DNA of 64,000 bases from Lunularia cruciata (taxonomy: Eukaryota > Streptophyta > Marchantiopsida > Lunulariales > Lunulariaceae). Below are positions 1 through 10,337 of the stretch, in pieces. The position numbers and the translations under genes are program-made. Under the pieces are notes generated by a model. It had not been told where the DNA came from and did no database searches. It saw only the letters and a program-made list of their open reading frames with translations. Position 1 is the first letter of the stretch. Every line of letters starts with the position of its first letter. The DNA lies in NCBI GenBank assembly GCA_948567375.1, contig OX419758.1, positions 439,001 through 503,000 on the forward strand. Direction: 5' to 3'.

Positions 1-2565
1 GGGCTGCATATGAAAGTGGTTGCCAAGCAGTGCGGGGTGAAAACGCATATATTTGGCAGGTTTGTGATGTTCTTAATTTCGCGAATTTCTTTGCACAACA
101 ATTTAAGGTTCAGTGTCTAGTGTTAACATGTCTACAATGAGGGACTTAATAACACTTCCCCAATATCTTATGTAATGTTTTTCTCGCTTTCTATTGCTAT
201 CCGAGTCCCAGCAATGACCTTGAAGGCTATCCTTCGCATTGATTCATAAATTTTTCAGGCTTGGGCTATTCTAGAGGAAAAGAGCGGAAATGTAGCGAAG
301 GCAAGACAATTATTTGATGCAGCAACAGTGGCCGATAAAAAGCATGCAGCAGCCTGGCATGGATGGGCAAAGTTAGAACTTCGTGCAGACAACCTAAAAA
401 GAGCCAGATCTTTGCTTAATAAGGGCCTAAGATACTGTGGCGCAAATGAATATCTCCTACAGACGCTTGCTCTTATTGAGTCGAGAGCAGGAAAGCTTGA
501 GCAAGCTCGGTCCCTTCTGGCGAGAGCTACTCAGCACAATCCTAAGAGTGCAGCCAGCTGGTTGGTAAGTATCTTAAAGTGTTCATGATATTTACATCTC
601 ATAATTGTTCTCTGAGATTTTCGTTTTGCAATTAAGGTATACCTGGCCGCAGGTCGTCTCAACTTCCATCATACAGAGCTCTAATTCTAATCATTGCTTT
701 ACTCTCTTAGGCTTGGGCTCTCATGGAGTCACAGAATGGTTTGTTTGAAACTGCTCGTCGACTGTTCCAGGTCTTTCTTCATCCAAACTCATCTTACTTC
801 CTCTTGAGTGAAGCTGGACTCGCTTGCTTGATTTATACTGTTTTGTATCTGACTTGTGATGAATGTTTGTCCTGAGCAGAAGGGTATTGTAGCTAGCCCC
901 AAAAATCGCTATGTTTGGCAGGCTTGGGCCTTATTTGAGGCTAGACAAGGAAATAGGGAACGCGCTAGAGAACTCTTTCAGAGAGGGCACGAATTAAACC
1001 CGAAAGATGCAGTGTTATTACAAGCTTTCGCTCTCTTTGAATATGAATGTGGTCGGCCAGGTCTTGCCAGAGACTATTTCCGACGCGCTCTCGTGTGTGA
1101 CCCAAGTCACCAACCAGTTTGGATAGTGAGTTGCTGCCCTCGTTTGCCGTCCAACGATACTGTCGTGCCCTGTTAAAATGTGCTGTTAATGTGTTAATTC
1201 ATGCTACCAGTGAAGTTGACAGGCCTTAAGCAGTAAGATTACTGTGAGTGGCCTTTTAGTGTCGTGGTATAGACGGCGGCTTTTTATGTTTCCTTCTTGA
1301 TCTTAGAAGAAAAGTTGTTTTGCTTTCCAAGTAGTAACTCTTCTCTCCTACTTTAGAAATAAATTATTTGGGAGCAAATTAGGTTCCCGCAGAGAGGTGT
1401 TGAGTTTCTGCTTAGAAGTTGAGGTTTTTAAGGAGATTTTTTCTTTCCTGAACTAGTAAGATGCCCCTTGCAGTAATCACGAATGCATTGCAGGCCTGGG
1501 GCTGGATGGAATGGAAGCAGGGGAATATCAGTGTCGCACGCGAATTATATCAAGGAGCTATTCAGGCCGACTCCAGGAGTATGGATGCAGCTCGAGGTTT
1601 CCAGGTCTGATCTCCTTCTCAAGTTGTCGTAGTTGTCAAATCATAATAATTCAGATTACTGGAAATCTTTGACGAGACTTGAGGGGGCAGGCGCTTATTA
1701 TAGCACATGAAACTACGGTATCAATCGTAGAGGTCAAACTGAGTTGTGCGCCTTGGTTTAGGAACTCACCTTATCACACGGTATTGACCCCGAACAGGCA
1801 TGGGGAGTATTGGAAGATAGGGAAGGAGACAGTGGGCTAGCTAGAGAGCTTTTTAAGTGCGCCCTCAAGATCGATTCCCAGAACGTGCCAACATGGATGT
1901 CATGGGCTGCAATGGAAGAACGAGAAGGACGATCTGTAAGAGCCGACGAGATTCGCAACCTTTTCTTACAACAGGTATGTTCCTCTGTTTGCTAATTAAA
2001 AGGTGTGTCCCTGGGCTGACAATTGATGGCGAACAGCTATTTCTTCTCCGACTGGGTCTTGCGTGCAAGTTGTGTCATGCTTGAAGTTGCAGTATCTAGA
2101 AATTGCTATAAACTTCAAGATGGTTGATCTTCACATTAGCTTCTTTTTCCTTTGCAGCGTACTGAGGTTGTGGATGAAGTTCCTTGGGACGTCGACTTGT
2201 CAGATATGCTTGCTCCAGCCATTGACAAAATCAAGGGGTTCTTTAAAGTTGATCAGCGTCCTCCCTGGTCCAGAAGACAAGACGATGACTTGGACTTTGA
2301 AGACGACATTGTCACAAGAAGCTTGAATGTACCAGATGGGAGAACAGGGACTGGGCCCTTAAGTCCATTAGGTGATGAGGAATTTGATGTAGAGCTGTTT
2401 TTGAAAGAGAAGTTTCCGTGGAAATATGGTTCAAGGGAATTGCTAAAGTCGACCGCTGTTTTGGAGGCTATAGATAGGTCGTTGAAAAGGCAATCAAGAG
2501 ATAGTGGTAGAGACGAAAGATTAGATATATTTATGAACAACGAAGGGTCAAGAAACTGGAAGTAG
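1..2565 (+). CDS. HCF107: HCF107/MBB1-like HAT-repeat chloroplast RNA-binding protein, 3' half (partial)
   Basis: Seven exons can be joined in one frame with GT-AG introns: 1-59 (5' partial), 259-564, 711-770, 880-1125, 1494-1604, 1798-1974 and 2158-2565, stop TAG at 2563-2565. Exon ends are phase 0, and most acceptors fall just before an Ala-Trp pair that opens a repeat. The product is a run of about 34-residue half-TPR (HAT) helices with the pattern AWA-x-x-E-x-x-x-G-N-x-x-x-AR-x-LF-x-x-A, for example WQAWALFEARQGNRERAR and LQAWGVLE-type junctions. A non-repeat acidic C-terminal tail of about 136 residues begins RTEVVDEVPWDVD. In Arabidopsis, HCF107 is a chloroplast protein that binds the 5' end of psbH RNA, stabilising it and promoting its translation; Chlamydomonas Mbb1 does the same for psbB/psbH. 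The transit peptide and first repeats lie outside the window. Family assignment is firm from repeat pattern and tail; orthology is inferred. Confidence 0.88.
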
Positions 2566-3944
2566 AATCATCTGCTGTAAGATAGAGTAGAGTTCGATGT
2601 AAACTTTCCTAACTTCTTTCGGACAACGTGTTGGTAGAGCTGAAGCCAGTGGTTGCATGAGCGAATTATTGCGGCAGTGGTTAGAAACCAGCAGGTCTAC
2701 ACATTCTTTGAAGAGAGCTCTACAACGATCCTAAAGTAAGCGGAAATCGATGATAGTTTCTAGGTTTGTCTTGTGCCCAATTGTTATCACCGGCATAACT
2801 GCGCCTTACTTGGTTGTTTGAGTGAGGAAATATAATAAGAAAACCGCAGAGACCAATGTGGTCTGGCAGCTGTTTGAAAGAGGTACGGTTGAAACCTTAG
2901 CCTCCATCACGCTTGAACTTTGATCACCTTACGCAAGTCAATAAAAAATAAATTGTACAAGCAATTAGGGATCGAATGCTGAGATGCGAGTTGATGTGTT
3001 GATGTGCTACCTTGATTCCCATGCGTTTCGGCTCACTTGCAAATAATGTGCTAATTGTCATGTTTATATGTTGCCAACTTGAGTTCCGCGCGTGTGGGCT
3101 CACTTGCAAACAGTATGTAGCAGGAACGGCAAGAAATCAGCACATTCGGGAGTAATCGGGAGTAAATGCCAGTACCATCACGCCAGAAGAGTGAAATGAA
3201 ATGTACAATGAGTTCTGCATCGCTCCACCCATCAAGGGAGGAAGCTAACAGGGAAGAACACCACTTGAGATAGAAACAGCGAAGCTAACGATGATTGAGG
3301 GCAAAGTCCACAGCTGTAGAAACTTTCTCGTCGACACCAGCTGGCCTGCCCCAAAAATATGTGAAAATGAACTAATCAATACCATTTATGTAAGAGAAAT
3401 AGAAAACTAAGTAGTTAGTTCTAATTTATCTGGATGGCAGTTTGATGGGGTCTCTCATCCTTCTCGTTATCCTATGAGTGTCGCTTCTTCTCCGATCTAA
3501 TTTACCTGGACTAGTAGTGAATGGGGTTGTTCAGACGTCATTGCACGAATTTATACCTGTTCCTAGACTAGACTCTTAGCATAAATGTCATGTTTGGGTA
3601 GATTAGATCACTTAACCAAAGATGCAGAAAGGAAAGTCTTAACATTTAGTTAAAAGCATTGTGATGCCCCTTTGTTTGTTTTTGTTATTAAGATATGCAT
3701 TAGTAAAGTTGTTGCTCATGGCGTGAAGTGGATTGCGCGGAAGTCATTGCACAGATCTAATTCTGTTTTAAGATCTTCCTAGAATAAAATAAATTTAGTA
3801 TGATGTATAGGGTTGGTCACCAATTAAAGATGACAAGAAACTGAAAAAAGAATATTCAAGGTTTTAGGTGTTCTTGTTATATATTTTTCTTTCTCTTGCT
3901 AGAAAGAATGTAATGATAGATATGTTTTTTAATGTTATGGGGAT
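2566..3944. other. 3' UTR and intergenic DNA downstream of the HCF107-like gene
   Basis: No coding region or RNA gene is recognised. The first few hundred bases should contain the 3' UTR; candidate polyadenylation signals are an ATAATAAGAAA stretch near 2,830-2,841 and AATAAAAAATAAA at 2,940-2,952. An imperfect direct repeat sharing the core GGCTCACTTGCAAA lies at about 3,008-3,051 and 3,074-3,120. From about 3,600 the sequence becomes AT-rich and merges into the decayed element B0. Confidence 0.5.
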
Positions 3945-6812
3945 ATACATCGTTACAAACTATATATCGTTAACATTTTAAAACTAAAGAAGCATAACTT
4001 ATATGGAAATTACTCTAAAGGCTCACAATTATCAGAAACAAAAATTATATATATACTTTGACAATAGGCAACCATTATAACACTCAGTCAATCAAAACTC
4101 ATGCTAGCACCAAAGAATCCAAGTTACTTACAAACTCTTTCCGCTATAGACAAAAGTTCAACATACAAAAAGTGAGCTTCTTGGAGCTCCAATTCGAGCT
4201 ATAACTCTTCTTATGGTTTAGACCAAGAAGTTTAATCCTATTGCACACAAAAATATCTTAATGTTGTAAAAGATAACTCACAAGGGAACTCTAATGGTGT
4301 TGACTTCTATCACAAAGTAGCTTACTAGTGGCTACTAATATAACTATGCGGCCAAGAACTATGGCATTAGAACTTATATGATAATATATATATATAATAT
4401 TTCTATACAATATATGGTATCTATATCACATATTATATAAGCATAACTCTTATAGGAAGTCATATATAAACTCAAAGTATCATGATTACCCTCCTTACCA
4501 CTTATCTATATATAACTATAACCACCCTAACTATATATAGCCATCTACTCTAAGTATATGATTTGCACTCAAGCAAATTAAGATTAGAGGCAAATGCTAC
4601 CTCACTACATTGCTAGTCATTTCTTTTCAATCCATACCATGTAAAAGAATGAACTAGCTGAATGTCAAGTATAAAAAGGGCATAAAAATTACTCCTATGG
4701 ACCCAATGTAAGAAGAAGAATGAAACATACTAATGACATCCTCTCTAATATCCATCACACATTTATTCAGTAGTAACTCCCCTAGTAAAGCTACATGGCA
4801 AACATCATAAGCATCACATGCTATCCAACTTATATCCATAATTTAATCATCAATATTTGGGGGAGGTGGTATGGTGTATAACTACATTTATAGTCCTTTC
4901 AAACAACACTATCATCACTTTCCAACACAAGAATCTCAAAAGGCAAACCTCATGCTTTCTTAAGATATTATGGTCTATAATCACATCAATTATTCTTAAT
5001 GGAATTTTTTGCAAATTGTAGGATGAAACACTAAGATAGGGATTAAGAGTCAATAAACTCTCTATCAAAGACTTACATAACAAAAAATATCCTTATTTTG
5101 AATAACTACTTAGGTTTTAAAAGGCCATTGGCATCACTCTCTTAAAGATCTTTACTTGCTTGGAACATACTTTGCTCTACACATCAAGATCATCCAAGTT
5201 AAACTCCGTTGCAAAATTTATAATAAATTTTTACAAGTAAATCTTGGTCTTGTTTATATAATAAAAATAGAGAGAGAATGATATTAAGGATGGTTGTTGA
5301 TCAAATTGTTAGCCTATGGTTAACTAAGTTAAATTAGAGACCATAGTCCCTCATTACCTTTATACAAACCATAATCATCTCTTATTTTTATCTAAAATAA
5401 TATCTTTTCTAAACCATCCACCTCAAGATGATCCAAAGGTGTATTATATTGATCAATCTATTGCCTATCATATAAGAATTGAAACTCATTCAAATACTTT
5501 ATATATTGATGAATCAAGGCCTTGATTAGAGAAAAAGAAAACTAAGAACACAATCTAAGAATGAATAATTTATCCCTCATTGGATTTGTTAGGAGGTGCT
5601 ATCAACTCAACCAATTGGAGATGTGCTCCACAATAAACAAAACATTGCAATAATGTTTTATAGTCTACAATCTTACTCTTTGTAAGCCAAAATCCAATGA
5701 TAACCTAACCTAATGAGAAGTATTTGGTACAATTATGGCATAGAAGCATTAAATCATGCCTTATTTGGTTGCAAAACACATATCTTTCAAAATCTATTTT
5801 GTATTAGTTTGCATATTGTGCCATCAATAGTGAATTTAAAGTAAATTATATGTTTGCTTCACTTTAAGTGATCCTTGCTCTTTAAGAGTATGTTAGATCA
5901 GCTATACTCTTTTGAGGCAAGAGTGGTATTGCACTCTACCATCTTCTCATACGTTTGCCTTCCAATCTGGCCAACTTATTGAAGGATATAATCTCTCTTC
6001 TTGGTATCAAATGTGCTAATCATAATACATATATAGAGATATTTCACAAACAAGACCTCATCATCAACATCTTAAGGTCAAGGTTTGTGAATAAAGAGAA
6101 ATTAATGCTAACTTACATCAAAGTACGTAAGCTTCCTTAAAAGCTTGTGGTACTCCATCAACCATTTTAGTAGTTCATAATCAATGATAAGAGTGAAAAG
6201 GCTTCCAAATAAGTAACTTATTCTTGCTAAAACTTATCTTCCATATGAACTAAACTTTGACTCCATGGGATTGTTAGAAAAATCAGTGGAGGCCACCACC
6301 AACTCCTTCTCATCATCTTATTAGATGAGCATTTTTCCAAGATCCAATATACTTCTATCAATATGAGCCTGAAATATACATCCTATGATTGGTCTCTTGG
6401 ACATAAATAAAGATGCCAATTTCTCTTGTAGCTCTACAAAAGCTCTCTTCTCCACAATATTACTTTATGTGCAAGCTTGGATAGTTTTATTGAGGCCTTA
6501 ACAATTATAAAATAATTCTCTAATATATTGACAAAGTTTTGGAGTACTTCCGCTCTACTCATATTTTTAGGTTGATAGAGAAGTGCAATATTGAACACCA
6601 ATTCATACAGGGTGGATAGTATGAACTAAACTCAAAATTAAACCTAGTCTTGGAAGAAGTTCTAGATTTAATAAAGTTCTTAAGATTTCAAACTCACAAA
6701 TACCTCCAAAAGATTTTTTCATTATAGCACTACAAACTAGAATGTGATTGATATCACACCAAGAAACATCTAATCCTACTAGGAACTTGTCCCAAGACTC
6801 TTTAGATCTTAG
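3945..6812 (-). mobile_element. B0: heavily decayed family B Ty3/gypsy copy, 5' truncated
   Basis: This stretch aligns by eye, in order, with B1. About 3,950-4,475 matches the B 3' terminal repeat, including both copies of its 100-bp direct repeat. About 4,500-4,840 matches the PHD-finger region, 4,850-5,500 the integrase C-terminal part, 6,140-6,480 the RNase H region and 6,480-6,812 the RT thumb. Homology stops at the point matching about 14,760 in B1. Reading frames are destroyed, and most CpG sites present in B1 are TG or CA here, giving a much more AT-rich sequence. It is the oldest of the three B copies. It shows that the 3' arrangement (integrase, PHD region, 645-bp terminal unit) is ancestral to the family and not peculiar to B1. 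Confidence 0.72.
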
Positions 6813-6945
6813 AAAATTTATTATTTATATTTTTAAATAATGATATATTATACCATAATATTATATATAATATTTATAATAATAATATATTTACAGTATT
6901 ATTATAATATTATAATACTTATAATTATAATATAATTATAGTAAT
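6813..6945. repeat. AT-rich low-complexity tract
   Basis: Nearly pure A/T of the form TATAATATTATAATA, beginning where B0 homology ends and stopping where the 75-bp direct repeat begins. No gene is visible. It is probably a simple-sequence expansion at an old breakpoint. Confidence 0.7.
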
Positions 6946-7168
6946 ATGAATGTGAAGAGAAGAATTCTTGTTGAAATAATTTGGAGCCTCAAACCATATG
7001 AAAAATAAAGATAATAAGTGAATTTTATATATAAAAAAAATTTGATACTTGGTTAATGTTGAAAAAAATAATTCAAGTATATAAAATATCTAAATGAATG
7101 TGAAGAGTAGAATTCTTGTTGAAATGATTTGGAGCTTCAAGCCACATGAAAAATAAAGATAATAAGTG
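6946..7168. repeat. 75-bp direct repeat, two copies
   Basis: Copies at 6,946-7,020 and 7,094-7,168 both begin ATGAATGTGAAGAG and end AAAGATAATAAGTG, with only a few substitutions (mostly A/G and C/T) between them. They are separated by 73 bp of AT-rich DNA. No TG...CA ends or ORF are associated. Confidence 0.8.
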
Positions 7169-8248
7169 ACTACTACATAAAACAAGACTTTCATACTATA
7201 TATTGTGTCATAGAAAGTATTGATGCAAGGAAAAATCAAATGGTATATCAATTCTTTTGGAAACGGTCTATTCTTTTATAAAGGAGAAAAAAGTTACAAA
7301 ATGAAACTATAGGTAAAAAGTATTCATACACTTAATTATGCATAGACTTAGATTAATAAACCATAATAGTAGGTGCTATTACACCAAAGCAAGTCTATTT
7401 TAAGCCAAAAGTAGATTATTTCAAAGCAATTTAAAATAAGACCTATGTACGAGCTCTACAAAAAGAAAGTGAAACATATTAATCAAAGGAGAAAGACTTG
7501 CATCTTCACTAGACATGGGGAAATGAAAAGATGTATGAATTACTAGATTTGAATACAAACAAGCTTGTATTAAGTAAGGATGTGGTTCTTAGGAAGTAAT
7601 TAAAGCTCAAGTGAGAAAAATGTGAAAAAGATATAAGTTCTTATGTCTATATTTTAATCATTTGAATCGATAGACTTCCACAAGATGGATAACCTAGAAT
7701 TGAAGATGAAATTAATACAAAATGTTCCTTACAATTATAAATGAAGTTAAGAATATTTATATTGGAACAAGATCATTTAAATAGAATTAAGTATCATCAA
7801 GAATAATGAAATATGGTAACTTGCACAAAGCATGAAAGTAAAGAGATATGGAGCAAATGAATTGAGCATAAATTAAGCAAAAATATTAAGCTGTATTAGT
7901 TACTCAAGGATAATATAACAAGAGATCAATTAAATGAGTCCCTTTATCTCATAGATAAGATAGAAACTATGAAGATAAGAATGGGTCTATCTATAAATTT
8001 TAAAAGGAATGTGTTGTAACTAGATGTAAACAAGGCTCTTTAGAATTGAAAATTAGAGGGAGTCCTTTGGATTGAAATAAATATAAATTAAGGAAGCAAT
8101 CAAGGAGAATTTGTTTTGTAAACCTATGAAGATATTATGTGGACTTAATCAAGCTCCATTGACTTTATATAATTATATTCATGTTTATTGGACGATAATG
8201 GAATTTGAGTAAGGTTCTCTTATCATTTGTTGTGTGTCTAGAGCGTCG
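7169..8248 (+). pseudogene. Ty1/copia pol relic (integrase end and RT) in AT-rich DNA
   Basis: Two short copia signatures are readable on the plus strand. At 7,543-7,596 the translation LDLNTNKLVLSKDVVLRK matches the conserved copia stretch at the integrase/RT border (consensus ...KxxxSRDVxFxE). At about 8,113-8,175 the frame reads FCKPMKILCGLNQAPLTLY, matching the RT motif KxLYGLKQAPRxWY. About 500 bp lie between them with no intact frame, consistent with an old decayed RT fingers region. No LTRs are recognised. The relic stops at the edge of the B1 terminal repeat (8,249). Confidence 0.6.
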
Positions 8249-8893
8249 TGCGTAAATACATCGCTACACAACATACATCGCTGTCAACATCATACACTAT
8301 AGAAACACAACTCACACATAAGTCATACATAGACTCTAAAGTGCCACAATAATCAGATTGCTTACCACTCTCAACTCAACTCAACTTAACTCAGATCTAT
8401 AAATTGCCAACAAATAGGCACTGATTATAGTCAAGGTACACCCACTCAAGCATAGAGAATCCAGGTGACGCTCGCCGGCCTCTGTCCAACATAGCCAGGA
8501 ACTCAAAGGCCACTCAACATCAGAGAAGTGAGCTCTCTGGAGCTCACTTCAAAACTATACCCCCTGGACTTGAGCTAGCCTGGAACCCTAATGGTCCCGC
8601 TGACGGCACAGTCGATAGTGTGAATGGTGCAAAGTGACGGTGGGCCCCACCGTGAAGTCAATACCCCAAACACAAAATCTGACCGTCGAAAAGTAGTCTT
8701 TGAGAAACTATTGAAATAACTCTAACTACTATCACTAGAACTCTAGTGTCCGAGCATCTAGATGCGGCACTACAAATGGCGTGACAGTTGTTGTGCATAT
8801 ATACATTGCTACACAACATACATCGATGTCAACATCATACACTATAGAAATAGAACTCACACATAAGTCATACATAGACTCTAAAGTGCCACA
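8249..8893 (-). repeat. 3' terminal repeat (LTR) of B1, with 100-bp repeats at both ends
   Basis: On the minus strand the unit starts TGTGGCACTTTAG at 8,893 and ends at a CA dinucleotide at 8,249. The equivalent unit in B2 (26,009-26,661) stops at the same base, so this is a true element terminus. Within it the outermost 100 bp are duplicated (8,249-8,348 and 8,794-8,893), separated by 445 bp containing a short palindrome-like GAGCTCTCTGGAGCTC. A purine tract suited as polypurine primer adjoins the unit at 8,894-8,910 (minus strand, AGCTAGGGGGG). An alternative reading is that the real LTR is only 100 bp and this is a TRIM-like pair. Confidence 0.65.
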
Positions 8894-8910
8894 ATCGCCC
8901 CCCTAGCTGG

Positions 8911-9990
8911 CGGTTAGGTCCCTCTAACTCCAGATAGCCATCTACTCTAAGTATATGGTATACCCTCCAATGGGCAAAGATCAAGAGGTCGGGTGCTATG
9001 GAGCCCCATTGTTAGTCGCTTGTCTGCAATCTATACCATATAAAGAATGAACTAGCTATATATCAAGTACATCTAGGATATAACCACTATCCCTGAGGAA
9101 CCACCGTGAAGGGAGAAGTCATACATGCCATATGCCATCCTCTCGAACAGCTATCACACACTAACATAATAGCAGCTCCACCAAAAAAGCCACATAACAT
9201 ACACCTCAAGCCTGCACGTACAAGTGCCAAGCTTGGGTCCATAGTAACATCAATGTATGGGAGGTGGCATGGCGCACAATTGTGCACATGATCCTTCCAA
9301 ACAACACCATCACGTCCTTCTAACACAAGGACTCCAGATGGCAAAACCTCACGCACTCTCAAGATAGTGCGGCCTATAGAAACATCAAGTGTCGTTGGTG
9401 TTGTCTACTATAGATATACATAGTTGCTTGGATGAAATCAACGGATCAAGGGTCTATAACTTCCTCCTCGAATGGTAGCATAGCATAAAGTATCTCTATG
9501 CTGAGCAATCGCCAAGTTCTCAAAGGTCATCGGCATCACTCTCCAAAAGATCTCTGCCCGTTGAGAACATGCGCTCATCCATACATCGGGGTCATCCAAG
9601 TCCAAAACTACAATAGCATTTCGACAAATGGCTACAGATAAATTTGGATCTTGTCCATAAAGTAGAAAGTATGGAGAGAAGGATGCTAAGGAGGCTTGCC
9701 GGCTGAACCGATAGCCCATGGCCAACCAAGGTAACTAGAGATCCCAATCTCCCAAGTGGCCTCTCTGCAAACCATACTTTTGCATCCTCTCTTCACCATC
9801 TGAACCACTCTTTGCTAAGCCATCTGCCTTAGGGTGATCTCGGGATGCAGTACGATGATCAATCAAAGCTTTGTCACACTAGACCTGAAACTCCCTAAGA
9901 ACTTTGTACCCTGATCAGTCAAAACCTCAACTAATGCACCAAAATGACTAAGAACTCGATCCAAGAACAAGTAAGCTGTCCCTTCACTAG
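8911..9990 (-). pseudogene. B1 integrase C-terminal half plus PHD finger
   Basis: Reading the minus strand from 9,990: a fragment with LTDQGTKFLGSF (second catalytic Asp region of the integrase core) at about 9,870-9,985; then GYRFSRQASL and SPYFLLYGQDP at 9,640-9,725, typical of the plant gypsy integrase C-terminal part; then VREVLPSGVLVLEGRDG at about 9,310-9,360. This is followed by a PHD finger at about 9,070-9,230: CMLC, eleven residues, CDSC, four residues, HMAC, then WLYPRC after an in-frame TAG. The last knuckle Cys is Tyr in this copy but Cys in B2. PHD fingers bind histone H3 tails; here one occupies the place where chromoviruses carry a chromodomain. Frameshifts and stops make this a pseudogene. 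Confidence 0.75.
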
Positions 9991-10337
9991 ACCCACATTT
10001 TTTTGTTTTTTTATGGTTAGTAGTGTTTAAGAGACAAAGTAAGCACGGAAAAGTCGAATTGCAAACAAAGAAGGGGTGAAAGTAACTTCGGAGGAAAACC
10101 GAAGAAGCTGACATTGGATCCAATGATGGAGGTACTCGGAAGAAGAGTACGCCGGAAGTAGGCCGAAGATCATCATCTTCGGGTTGGAAAACGCAGGAAT
10201 GATGAAGACCGTTTAACAACCTCAACACGTGGCAAGAAAGTACATTCAAGAAACGGCGGGGGTAGAAGAAGCATGTCTTGATAGTAACCGGGAGTGCACG
10301 CAGAAAAGAGAAACTCACAGACAAAATTGACTGAAGA
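9991..10337 (+). promoter_or_regulatory. A1 ORF2 leader with pyrimidine tract
   Basis: Family A homology begins at ACCCACATTTTTTTG, directly joined to the broken B1 integrase. The same start, GGTACCCACATTTTTTTG or a close variant, precedes ORF2 in the copies at 19,695, 20,898 (minus), 31,485 (minus) and 50,090. A T-rich tract followed by AG resembles a 3' splice acceptor. That would suit expression of ORF2 from a spliced subgenomic RNA, as proposed for env-like ORFs of Athila-type elements. This role is inference. Confidence 0.45.

Noticed and set aside
1762-1797. Alternative start of exon 6 at 1,762, which would add 12 residues in frame
   Set aside because: The acceptor at 1,797 gives an exon opening with AWGVLE, matching the phase and repeat border of all other exons and the known HCF107 pattern. 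The upstream AG remains possible and needs cDNA.
6813-6945. Scaffold attachment site or replication origin in the AT tract
   Set aside because: AT-richness alone is not evidence; no further motif supports it.
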